Below, one piece after another: positions 55,557 to 64,000 of a stretch of 64,000 nt of DNA. Below the pieces are notes generated by a model. That model was not told where the DNA came from and made no database searches. It saw only the letters and a list, made by a program, of their open reading frames with translations. The stretch lies in the NCBI GenBank assembly GCA_023935145.1, contig CM043700.1, forward strand, positions 103,019,400-103,083,399. The letters are read 5' to 3'. Source of the DNA: Bretschneidera sinensis (lineage: Eukaryota; Streptophyta; Magnoliopsida; Brassicales; Akaniaceae). The translations under genes and the position numbers were made by a program. Each line of letters begins with the position of its first letter. The stretch's first letter is position 1.

Positions 55557-55810
55557 CTGCAAAAAAGTTTCAATCATTTATGGAGATTTCATGACTATCC
55601 TTCGTCAGAGAAGGGCTACGTAGCACAGAGAAGTAAATGAGACTTCTAAATTCTGGACTTTATTCATGACAAGTTGAAGGACAAGGCACTGACTTTTCCT
55701 GACATGCTGTTGTTCATAACAAGCTATCATCTATAGGGCAACATTTTACTTTTTATAACAGGTTCCATTTCTCCACAAAGTCTAATTACTTAGGATCTTA
55801 ATAGACAGCT

Positions 55811-56264
55811 TGATTAGGGTAAAAATCCACCATCCAATCAAAGGAAGACATGTTGCATAGCTAAGGACAAGAAGGTCATTTCACAAATCAGAGGTAAAGC
55901 GGCAATTACTTGCCCAAGGGACAAAAGGTAACTTCGGATGAAATCTCTAGTCCAATCTCAACCATTGATCGGATCATCATTTGACAGTAAATTAAACACC
56001 TTCCTAATTTGGATCAACCTCCACTAAGTAAAGAGGCTCAAAACCTCGTTTTCAAGTTCAGAAAATAATCCAGAGCTTCTCTCTTCTCTCTAAAATTAAA
56101 ACTACTAGTGTACTCAGTTGAGCATCGGATTGTTCTCTCGGAGATCTAACTCCACACCCTTACCAAATTTCTTTCAGGTCTCCAGACTCTTGCACGCCTT
56201 GGAGATCCTTACACGTGCGCACCTTCACCGCTTTGGTCCTCAATCCATCTTTTGGGTATCAACA
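55811..56264 (+). repeat. 5' LTR of RE-I
   Basis: Start placed at tgattagggtaaaaatcc by comparison with the 3' LTR; the end is gggtatcaaca. Many substitutions and small indels relative to the partner. Confidence 0.7.
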
Positions 56265-56267
56265 AAT

Positions 56268-56285
56268 TGGCGCCATATGTGGGAA
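56268..56285 (+). promoter_or_regulatory. RE-I primer-binding site
   Basis: tggcgccatatgtgggaa, close to the tggcgccgtctgtgggaa site of Tat-type gypsy elements and to the RE-A site. Confidence 0.7.
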
Positions 56286-56322
56286 ACCAAGTAATCGACA
56301 CCAAAGAAATCATATATGAAAG

Positions 56323-56781
56323 ATGGCCCCAAGAAAGATCGTTACTAAAGATGACAAACACGAGAAGGATCCTCGGAGAAGGCACCAAGGTAGCCTGCCT
56401 AACCCCACTTCCGATAGTGAAGTCTTTGCACTAACTATCCAACAGATTAACTCTCGCGAAACGACAGTCGCCCTAAGGACTCGGGGTCGCGACGTCTCTG
56501 ACCTGCTGAAGAAGACTCCTGCTAAGGTTTGATCCTTCACAACCACAACCTTGAAGCAGCGAGAGGAGAAGACTGTTTCCAAAGTCCTGGAGGACAAGTT
56601 TGAAACTCTAGTAGCACTGGTCCAGAGTTCCTTACCTATGGAACCCTTGGCGAGGCAAAACACTCAGGGCCTACAGCTCGTTGGCAGAACAGACAACAAT
56701 AGACGTCAAGGGCCCTCAATGAGGTGTAACACTAAGAGGTGCCAACAAGAACCCTCATTGAGACATAACACCAATGGGTGA
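56323..56781 (+). pseudogene. RE-I short reading frames after the primer site (possible gag remnant)
   Basis: ATG 56323 opens a 69-codon frame, MAPRKIVTKDDKHEKDPRRR and so on to a stop at 56530-56532, then another frame (56551-56781) containing VLEDKFETLVALVQSSLPME. Position directly after the primer site and a charged N-terminus are what one expects for the start of an ORF in such an element. No gag domain, knuckle or coiled segment can be named, so this may equally be non-coding. Confidence 0.3.
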
Positions 56782-59650
56782 AGAACTAGTGGAATAGACA
56801 GAGATCGGGCACGAGAGCAACAAAACCTGTTGGGGGACATAAAACCAAGGGAAGGCGATTCGGAACTCACGGAGAGACACACAGACCAACACGATCAAGA
56901 AGAAGGTAGAGCCCATGGATCACATACTGGAAGTAACCCTCAAGTGGAGAAGTGGCAATGCCTTAGAAGAAATGGTCATCACAAGTGAACTACCTCCTAC
57001 CGAGCCACTCCAAGTATGCCTCACGATGACCACTTGGAGAGCTATCCAAGTCAAGAAGGGCCTCTGCTCAGAGGGACAGCCTCCAAACTGACAGGTCTAA
57101 GCAAAACCCTTCATCTTTACACTTAAGTCTGTAAGTTCTCTCTGATAAAGAATACATGTTAATGTTACGACCATGTCAATCCACCTAATGGGACAACAAC
57201 TATAGTAAGACAACAAGCGATAAATGAAGTTTCACCACGAATCAAGCTATCAGTAGATGGAGAAGCTTGCCACGTTAAGGTGCTCTAAAAACCAGACGTA
57301 TCAAGAAAAATGGTCAAGTGATCGATGGAATTGCATTCCCAGCTATCAAAGCCCGGCACTAGCATACTTCATCATAAAATGCACCGTCCCAAAAGAACAA
57401 ACCAAGGAGCTAGTCGAAAAAAAGAAGCCTCGATAGCTCATTGCGACTCCTAGCTGCTAGAAAACCAGGTTAAAGGAGATTATTAAGCATGGAGAACAAG
57501 GATGGTGAAATACATTGAAAAGGTAGAGCACACCATCTCTAAGTCCAAGAAGTTCGAGTTCTGCCAAGTACTAAGGACCGTGTACACAGGACCTAGAGGG
57601 TGGTCATACACCTGAGGAGGACCGTGGCAATAACAATGATGATCACCAAGATGATGCGGTCCAAAAGGGTCGAGAATGTCATCAATGACGGTGGGGATTG
57701 CACCATCCCGAGACACACCGAAGGTCACACTCTGAGTAGCAGCTTCCATCTACCAAAAACGTTATGGGAAGACTCAAGTATGAAGGCCATTAAGACGATG
57801 GTCTCCAACTACCCCCTCATGATGAAGTCCTCTACCAAGATTGAAGTAGGAGAAGTCTGACATGATCGAGTCATAGTGCACCAATGTTGTTTGGCCCCTC
57901 TAAAGGGGCAGGACGAAGACCTCTCAAAGGATCAAGCTAGAAGACGTGAAGAAACATGAAGCAAGATAACCTATGAGTCATAAATTAGAACCAAAGGTTG
58001 ATAGCTAAGAGTCAGCTCCGAGAAGCCCCAAAATCCAAGCTATAGTGCCTACGCCACCCCATCAGTGTTTAGTATTGTCAGATGTGTGTACCGAATCATA
58101 TAAAATGCCACAAACTTGAGGGCAACCTTAGGTAGGTGAACCAGCCAACATCTGAGGACCACCTTAGATGAGAGAACCAAGACCTAGCACATCCTATGCT
58201 CAAAGAGAGGGAACGATGTCGGACTAATCACCTGGGTAACTAATCACACCAACTTTCCCACTATGAATCTCGCCTAATGACAAGAGAGAGTTAGTTGCCT
58301 CCGGGATGACTCCTCCCAAGTAGCACTAGCTAACACATAACAAAGCGTACGAAGAAAGAACTATAAAAGCTATGTATAGCGAATGGCTGAACTAAAAACC
58401 CATTCGCTCAATAAGTCAACCTAGGCAAAACAACATGCGTACTAAGTCCGAGCTCAAAACTTATACCTAGGGGTCAAGTAATACATCAAGTCACAGCCAA
58501 CCTCGAAGGCACCTTATCAAGAATGGTTCAAGAGCCTAAGGCAAAAACTTAGAGGCCAAGGCCACGATATAAACTAAAATCACAAAGTGCGTCTCAAACC
58601 TAGGCTCTGCGAACTCAGGTTCAAACAATGTAGCCTAGGCCGTAAAGATCAATAAGCATCACACAAAGAAAAGTAAGAAATACATTTTGGGACCCGGAGG
58701 CCAAGTACAAGAGAAGTTGAGCCTAACTCAGTTGAGAAGACACTAAGGGGAAGTGGGAAGGAAGGCTCAGAGGTGTATGTCTACAAGTATGGCCGCCACC
58801 ACCACCGAAATCGAAACCTCACACATGAGGTGCGAGATAGTCCCTATCAAAGCCCTTGATATCAAGAGGAGGCAAAGAGGCTACCATCTCACTGATAGCA
58901 GAGGTGAGGCATGTTGACATGAGGAGACACAAAGGCACTCGAAGAGCTAGAAGCTCAACAAAAAGAGGAAGGCCTTAAGGTATGAAGAACCTCACCTCCC
59001 CTCATGCCCAAGGCGTTCTCAACATGTCAAAAGGAAATGGGGGGCTAACGGCAAGACAAGCTCCAAGCACTAAGTGAAAACTCACCTAAAAGGGCTCATG
59101 TCGAGGAATGAAGAACTCTAGTGCGCTTGGTAGAAGCACTGATTACCAAGTTACCTTAAAAAGGTTAAAATCCAAGTTGCATGCATCCCACCTTCCAAAT
59201 GGTGAGAGCAAACATACTCCACCTAAGGAAGTGGGAGGCTCAAGACAAGATGAAGTCCTAGATATGAAAGGATTAAACCCCACCTTGAAGGAAAGCTCAA
59301 GAAAACTTGGTAGGTGCACCAAATACCAAGTGAGGACGTGTCATATAAGAAGACCCGACTTTACCTTAAAGGAAGGTTTGGAGTGTTGAGCTCAAATAGA
59401 CAAGTTAAGAAGCATACCCACTCCCAAAAAGGATGTCTGAAGGGCGACATCCTTTCAAGCTACACCCTCCTCATAAGAGCAAAAAATTCAAGTCCTCAAG
59501 GAAAAAGAGGTCTCAAAGAAGGGATAGAAAGGAAGAACGTCTCAGAAGGTCAACCAAAATCTGAGCGTAGAGTCCACACCCCACTACTAAAGAGGTGGAG
59601 GTTAATAACCCACCAAGGGAATGGGAGGCTATAGTCAATACCAGCACTAG
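56782..59650 (+). other. RE-I interior without recognisable coding
   Basis: GC content is somewhat higher than the surroundings and the texture is purine-rich, with phrases such as aagtgaagaaga and ctcaag recurring irregularly. Open frames at 57600-57860, 59108-59389 and 59314-59634 have no domain I recognise. No RT, protease or integrase motif was found on either strand. Confidence 0.5.
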
Positions 59651-59657
59651 TTGAATG

Positions 59658-59985
59658 CACCTACACCAAGAGAAGAAGACTTAATACTTGGTGAGTGCAC
59701 CTAACACCAGGTGAAGAAGACTATCGACGAGTGCGCCCAACACCAAGTGAAGAAGACTAACACTTGATTAGTGCACCTCCGAGTGAAGAAAGACCCTTGA
59801 TGAGTGTACCTAACACCAAGTGAAGAATGACACTTGGTGAGTGTACCTAACACTGAGCGAAGAACACTTGGTGAGCATACCTAACACCAAGCGAAGAAAA
59901 ACATTTGGTGAGTGTACGTAACACCGAGCAAAGAAGAACACTTGGTGAGTGCACCTAACACCATGCGAAGAAGATCAACACTTCG
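59658..59985 (+). repeat. degenerate minisatellite in RE-I, about eight units
   Basis: Unit of roughly 35-45 bp: cacttggtgagtg(c/t)acctaacaccaagtgaagaaga with variable ends. Occurrences begin near 59684, 59726, 59766, 59800, 59832, 59869, 59906 and 59941. Confidence 0.8.
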
Positions 59986-60112
59986 TAGAAAACCAAGTTT
60001 TCACGTCGTGCATGGAGACCCCGATGACGTCGAAGAGGACAAGAACCAAATGAATGAGCAACCGGTCGAACGGACCTCCTCAAAGGCCAAGCTTGACCAA
60101 CCATGGCCAGTT

Positions 60113-60124
60113 AAGAGTGGCCAC
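60113..60124. repeat. target-site duplication of LINE-J, left
   Basis: aagagtggccac, repeated exactly at 61024-61035 after the LINE's A-tail. The next bases (tcaagtcccttgg left, ctaacacccttgg right) are also alike, so the duplication may be longer and partly diverged. Confidence 0.7.
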
Positions 60125-61023
60125 TCAAGTCCCTTGGCATGATACATGGGTCGGGAACACCCCTTTTAAAGATCGTTTCTTGGAAATCTTTGATTTGATG
60201 AGGGATAAAGAAGCTCTTATTTTATCTTGCTTCTCGGTGAACAACGATGTTATTTCGTGGGATGTGCCTTTATTTCGCAATGTTAACGATTGAGAAATTG
60301 AGAGATTGCAAAGCTTTTTGGAAACTTTATATAGTTTCCACTTTGATTTTTCTAAAGAAGATGCGATGAGATGGAGGGACAACCCGAGCAAAGGTTTTGA
60401 GGTGAAGTCTTTTTATAAGATTCTTCTTGTTGGGTCTACTACGGATGGATCCAGCAACTTCTCGTGGAATGCAATTTGGTGCTCCGGAGCCCCAAAGAAA
60501 GTAAGTAACCTTTGTTGGGAGGCCGCTTTGGAAAAGATCCTAACGCTTAATAATTTGCAAAGAAGGGGAAGGGAGTTGGTGAACCGTTTTTTCATCTGCA
60601 AATGATGTGGTGAGTCTGTGTTTCATCTTCTGATGGAGTGCTCCTTAGCAAGATCCTTATGGGAAATGGCTTATAAAGTTTTGGGGATCTCGAGGGTGTG
60701 CGTCGGATCGGTGTTAGATGAAGTGTGGGCATGGAGTGGACTGCGGGCCCCTAAAAATCTCAAGAAAGTTTACTCCTTGATCCCACTTTTTATCTTTTGG
60801 ATAGTATGGCTAGAAAGAAACCGTAGAGTATTTGAAGGCTTCGAGAGACCTTTGGTTGTAATTAGTGAAAGATGGCTTAATGGCCTATTTTTTTGGGTCA
60901 AAGAAAATTCTTTTGTAAATGACTTTGACTTTATAGATTTTGTGGAGTTTCTTTTCTATAGATAGCCATGTACATGGGTTGCACCCCTTGGTTCTTTTTT
61001 AATTCATTTCACTTATCAAAAAA
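60125..61023 (+). mobile_element. LINE-J: 5'-truncated L1-type LINE inserted in RE-I
   Basis: About 0.9 kb flanked by the 12-bp duplication aagagtggccac and ending in caaaaaaa. Only the end of ORF2 and the short 3' tail are present. 5' truncation, an A-tail and a duplication longer than 5 bp are what target-primed reverse transcription produces. Confidence 0.85.
60126..60965 (+). pseudogene. LINE-J ORF2 C-terminus (zf-RVT region)
   Basis: One frame throughout, with only two stops: TGA near 60291, where arginine CGA is likely, and TGA near 60605, where tryptophan TGG is likely. It starts in HDTWVGNTPFKDRFLEIF, continues WDVPLFRNVND, SKGFEVKSFYKILL, WNAIWCSGAPKKVSNLCWEA, LNNLQRRGRELVNRFFIC, then the zinc-binding zf-RVT part with a C-X2-C-X5-H-X4-C arrangement (ICK-CGES-FHLLMEC), and ends FVEFLFYR with TAG at 60963. 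RT and endonuclease domains were never copied here. The good state of the frame says the insertion is young relative to RE-I. Confidence 0.85.
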
Positions 61024-61035
61024 AAGAGTGGCCAC

Positions 61036-61496
61036 CTAACACCCTTGGTCAGCAGCCATGGCTGGTCAAGTGTGGTCTAGAAGCTGTTTTTCCGACCTTC
61101 CATCTCGACTTGCATCTATTTTTGGTTTTTTGAAGAATTTTGTTAAAATGACAAAAAAGTTGGCTAAAAAATCTAGAATTCATAAGTTCCTAAACCCGGG
61201 TGGCTCTTGAAGTGCCACAAGCTTGAAAACTTATAAGAAAAAACCTATTCAAAAGGTTAGAAGAATTAGTAGATTGAAGGCTAAAAGTTAGAAGACTTTT
61301 AAGACTGGAAGCTAGAAGAAAAACTATTTGAAGGTGGAAAGACTTTGAAGATAAAACCTGCCCAATGGGTTGGTGTACTTGAAGGCGTATACCTCGGGCC
61401 AAAACAATTAAAGATAAAACATGTTCAATGGATTGGAGCACTCAAAGTAATAATCTACTTCCTTAAGCTCCAGGTAACCTAAGGAAGTGAGGGGCT
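61036..61496 (+). other. RE-I 3' interior
   Basis: Non-coding. A semi-repeated 'tagaagactttgaag / gaagctagaagaa' stretch (61255-61350) and two copies of aagataaaac(c/a)tg(c/t)(c/t)caatgg (61348, 61411). Ends in the purine tract aaggaagtgaggggct before the 3' LTR. Confidence 0.55.
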
Positions 61497-61971
61497 TATA
61501 ATATAGGCAAAAATCCACCATCCAATCAGAGGACAACATGTGATGCAATAAAAGGCAAGAAGGTCATTTCACAAATTATAAGTAAAACGATTGTTACTCG
61601 CCCAAGGGCAAAGGGAATCTGCATCAAATCCCTAGTCAAATGTCAACCATTGACCATATCATCAACATGACAGTGCCGATAAGGTGAATCAAACACATTG
61701 CTAATTTGGATCAGCCTCCTCGTTATATATAGGAAGTTCATAATCTTGTTTTCAGGGTCCGAAAATAACCCAAAGTTTCTCTCTCTAAAACTCTCTAAAA
61801 GTTCCAATTGATTTTCAGTTATCTTAAACAGCTAAAGTGTACTGACTTGAGAGTCAATCCAACTCCGAACCCTGACCAAGTGTCTTTCAGGTCTTTGGAG
61901 TCTGGAATGGTGAAAAATCTTACACGTGCACCTTCACCCTTTTGGTCCCTAATCTTTTTTGGCCATCAACA
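61497..61971 (+). repeat. 3' LTR of RE-I
   Basis: Partner of 55811-56264; ends ggccatcaaca. Contains cctcgttatatataggaag, a likely TATA region, better preserved than in the 5' LTR. Confidence 0.7.
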
Positions 61972-62794
61972 GAACTCATTAAATTTCCAATCGCACAATG
62001 GAACCCTGATTTATGATTCGATGCCTAGGGAGACAACAACTTGCAGTTATGATAGTCTAGACCTCTGCAACATGCCTTGCTCTTAACTGAACACATGAGA
62101 ATGACTAAGTCCCTAATTTAAATTTTCCTCCTTTTTTATTAAAAAATACTTAAAGGTTGTTTGGTTCAGCTTATAAGCTGGGAAAAAAATTCACCAATCT
62201 AAAAAAAAACTGGCAAAACATATCAGCTTATAAGCTGAAAATATAGGGACATGACTATTTGGTTCAGATTTCTTTGCATAATCTGACAGCAGCTTTAAGT
62301 GTATTTTATGCATAATCTGGAAGTCGCTCTCTCACAAATTCTCAAATCAACACTCAAATTATAATCTACGTTGACCAAATAAAAGATCCAAATGCCCTCG
62401 ACCTTTTTCACCTCCCCACCCATTATCCCTCTCTTTTCTGTTTTCCCTCTCTCTCCTCTACAATATCCACAGCCGTTGTAATAGAAAAATACTCACTTGA
62501 GAACACTAACATGGCTACATTAATGGACTCTTTTGCAATAAAATACTCACCCATTTAATTGAACCAAAAGGTAAAAGTAAAATAAACTTTTTGGTACCAA
62601 CTATTACATTACATGTTGTTAATGGCTGCTGCCTGTCCTGTGCAGCACTTGAACTTTTGTTTCGTTTTTTTTTTCTTTTTTTTTTTCTGGAGGGGTTTTC
62701 TTTCTTTCTTACTTTTGAGACCTCAGCACTTGGTACTTTTATCACTACAATTTATCTACATAGAAGAACATAAAGAGAGATCAGAGATTGTGTT
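61972..62794. other. intergenic DNA with a MITE-like palindromic patch
   Basis: No gene. At 62156-62270 the sequence ttggttcagcttataagctg occurs, with the perfect palindrome cagcttataagctg at 62167-62180 and again at 62224-62237, and a second (t/a)tttggttcag at about 62258. This resembles the ends of small non-autonomous DNA elements, but no clear terminal repeats or target duplication are seen. Poly(T)-rich at 62668-62690. Confidence 0.4.
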
Positions 62795-63022
62795 TTGGCA
62801 AAGCTGATTTGGTCTCATTTGAGTATTCCTCCTGGGTCGCACAACTTCTTTTCTTTGGATCTTTCAGAGTGGCTTTTTTCAAAAGCTACTTTTGACTTTA
62901 TAACTCCCTCTAAAATCCTCTGGAAATGTTTATTTCGCTTCTGCTTGTCGCCTTTGTGGTATAGTTGTAGTGTTAGACACTTTGATAACCGTCTTATAAA
63001 CCTCCCCTCCTTGGCCTCTTGA

Positions 63023-63430
63023 TGGGGAACACGAGGAAGATTAGGATTAGAGATTTTAATCTAGGAATTGAGAGATATGAGGATAATTATGTAATTGAAA
63101 ATATTAAGAATTATTATCTTAGTTAGCTTCCTTATTTGAATAGGATTAGGATTAGGATTAGGATTAGGCTTATCTTTTTCCATTGTTATCTGATGTCGTT
63201 CTTATCTTTTTAGGATTTAGTTTTATCTTTAGGTTAGGATTCCCCTATATATATATGGGAGATTCATTTGTTATTCAACAACTTATGAATGAATTCAAAT
63301 TAAATTATCAATTTTTCATACTCTGTGATTGGGTGTTGAATTGTCCATGTGATTTGGTTCAGTGTTCCTATGTGATTTGGATCATCTATGTTTAATTTTC
63401 CTGTCTCTTTTCAATTCTTCCCCACTGTAC
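63023..63430. mobile_element. possible solo LTR or other insertion in LINE-K
   Basis: About 400 bp unlike LINE coding sequence, between two parts of the LINE frame. It contains (ggatta)n at 63142-63168, a TATA-type run ccctatatatatatggg (63243-63259) and then gagattcatttgttattcaa, the layout of a copia LTR with promoter and leader. Exact ends and target duplication could not be fixed. Confidence 0.35.
63142..63168. repeat. (GGATTA)n microsatellite
   Basis: Four to five units of aggatt/ggatta. Not the plant telomere repeat (TTTAGGG). Single aggatta units are scattered on both sides (63048-63240). Confidence 0.85.
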
Positions 63431-64000
63431 GACATCACCTCTCTTTTTAAATTTAAAGCCTTCGAGCATTTTCACATCGCTTCCCATTCTGGAAAGATTT
63501 GTAAGAAGTTGGTCTCTCCAAGTTGGTTTAAGCTTTATACAGATGGGTGTTTCAAGGGGAACCCAGGAAAAGCAGGTGCGGGTAGTGTGTTACAAGAATG
63601 TATTGGTAAATGGGTTAAAGGTTTGCCAGAGGCATTGGTTTTGCTACTTGTGTTACTGCAGAGCTTTGGGGGTTGAGATATGGACTCATAATGGCTTTTG
63701 ATCTTAATATTCAATATATTCTTATTGTTTTGGATGCGAAATTGTCATTGATTTGATTACAGGTGCGGATTCCTCAACCCATCATAATAGGCCTAACATT
63801 GATGACTGAAAGTGCTTACTATGTTTGTTCAGTCTTCACAAGATTGATCATAACTATAGAGAGTCCAATACTTGTGCAGATGGCCTTTCCAAAAAGGAAG
63901 CATTGTTGGATGCTTCTTGTTTGGTTTAGTTTGATATCCTCCCATGGATATTATGAGCCAATACTATGCTGATGCTTGGGAGTATGCCTTCCTATGATGG

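Larger units (their letters stand above)
55811..61971 (+). mobile_element. RE-I: large non-coding Ty3/gypsy-type derivative (LARD-like)
   Basis: LTRs 55811-56264 and 61497-61971 end in ATCAACA and share long blocks (aaaaatccaccatccaatca, ttacacgtgc, ccttcacc). After the 5' LTR comes a primer site tggcgccatatgtgggaa; before the 3' LTR lies the purine tract aaggaagtgaggggc. About 4.3 kb of interior (excluding the LINE) shows no RT, integrase or convincing gag. The LTRs are clearly diverged, so the insertion is older than RE-E or RE-F. Flanking pentamers cagct and gaact are only partly alike. Confidence 0.75.
62795..64000 (+). pseudogene. LINE-K: L1-type LINE C-terminus with RNase H domain
   Basis: First part 62795-63022: LIWSHLSIPPGSHNFFSLDL and FSKATFDFITPSK, the linker between zf-RVT and RNase H in plant LINEs. 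After an interruption (63023 to about 63430) the RNase H domain follows: SWFKLYTDGCFKGNPGKAGA (63520-63579, first catalytic aspartate in TDG), a frameshift near 63630, then TAELWGLRYGLIMAFDLNIQ (glutamate in AELWG) and ILIVLDAKL (aspartate). Near the window end ESNTC-ADGLSKK-like sequence gives the usual last block, again after a frameshift. It belongs to the plant RVT_3 RNase H type and would remove RNA template during target-primed reverse transcription. Dead, and cut by the window edge. Confidence 0.7.

Noticed and set aside
57600..57860. 86-codon frame in RE-I, considered as a protease or gag remnant
   Set aside because: No D-S/T-G triplet, knuckle or other motif; no support from neighbouring frames.
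63142..63168. Telomeric repeat
   Set aside because: The unit is GGATTA, not the plant TTTAGGG, and only a few copies occur inside a LINE/insertion context.

Overview
This window is plant nuclear DNA, almost certainly repeat-rich (pericentromere-like) chromatin of a flowering plant. The evidence is the mixture of lineages typical of angiosperms: Athila-type Ty3/gypsy elements primed by tRNA-Asp, a Sirevirus and a Tork-like Ty1/copia element primed by initiator tRNA-Met, a Tekay/Del-type chromovirus, a BED-finger hAT transposon and L1-type LINEs. About nine tenths of the window is transposon. No complete host gene is visible. Only the last coding exon of one host gene (minus strand, 55422-55556) and a few doubtful exon fragments between 53.4 and 55.6 kb look cellular. 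The labels RE-A to RE-I are mine.

Layout, left to right. RE-A (51-2860, minus) is a small LTR element with no protein and four tandem arrays inside. RE-B (3333-9236, plus) is an Athila-type element holding only the gag C-terminus and the first part of reverse transcriptase. RE-C (10094-18955, plus) is an LTR-internal-LTR-internal-LTR array with gag but no pol; it carries reverse-transcribed copies of tRNA-Asp fused to a second primer-binding site. RE-D (18956-40450, plus) is a third Athila-type element with gag and protease but no pol. It is split by two Ty1/copia insertions: RE-E (22915-28922, target duplication AAGAG) in its interior and RE-F, a Sirevirus (31406-39697, duplication ATTTT), in its 3' LTR. 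A decayed hAT element (40451-53388) follows and is split by RE-H, a minus-strand chromovirus (43702-52851, duplication TGTTG). After about 2.4 kb of possible host sequence comes RE-I (55811-61971), a large non-coding LTR derivative interrupted by a 5'-truncated LINE (60125-61023). The window ends in the C-terminal part of another LINE with an RNase H domain (62795-64000).

How the parts relate. RE-B, RE-C and RE-D keep the cis-acting parts of an Athila element (LTRs, tRNA-Asp primer site, a conserved post-pol block, a hairpin plus G-run module, a terminal polypurine tract), and each has separately lost RT-RNase H-integrase. This is what elements mobilised in trans by a complete relative would look like. 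RE-E, RE-F and RE-H had full gag-pol reading frames that are now broken by stops, many of them explainable as C-to-T or G-to-A changes expected from deamination of methylated cytosine. Nesting gives an order of events: RE-D before RE-E and RE-F, hAT before RE-H, RE-I before its LINE.

The observations I rate highest are the tRNA-Asp capture with primer-site duplication in RE-C, the shared hairpin/polypurine module in three pol-less families, and clusters of short palindromes in the LTRs of several unrelated families. All coordinates and alignments were made by eye; no search or dating calculation was run.
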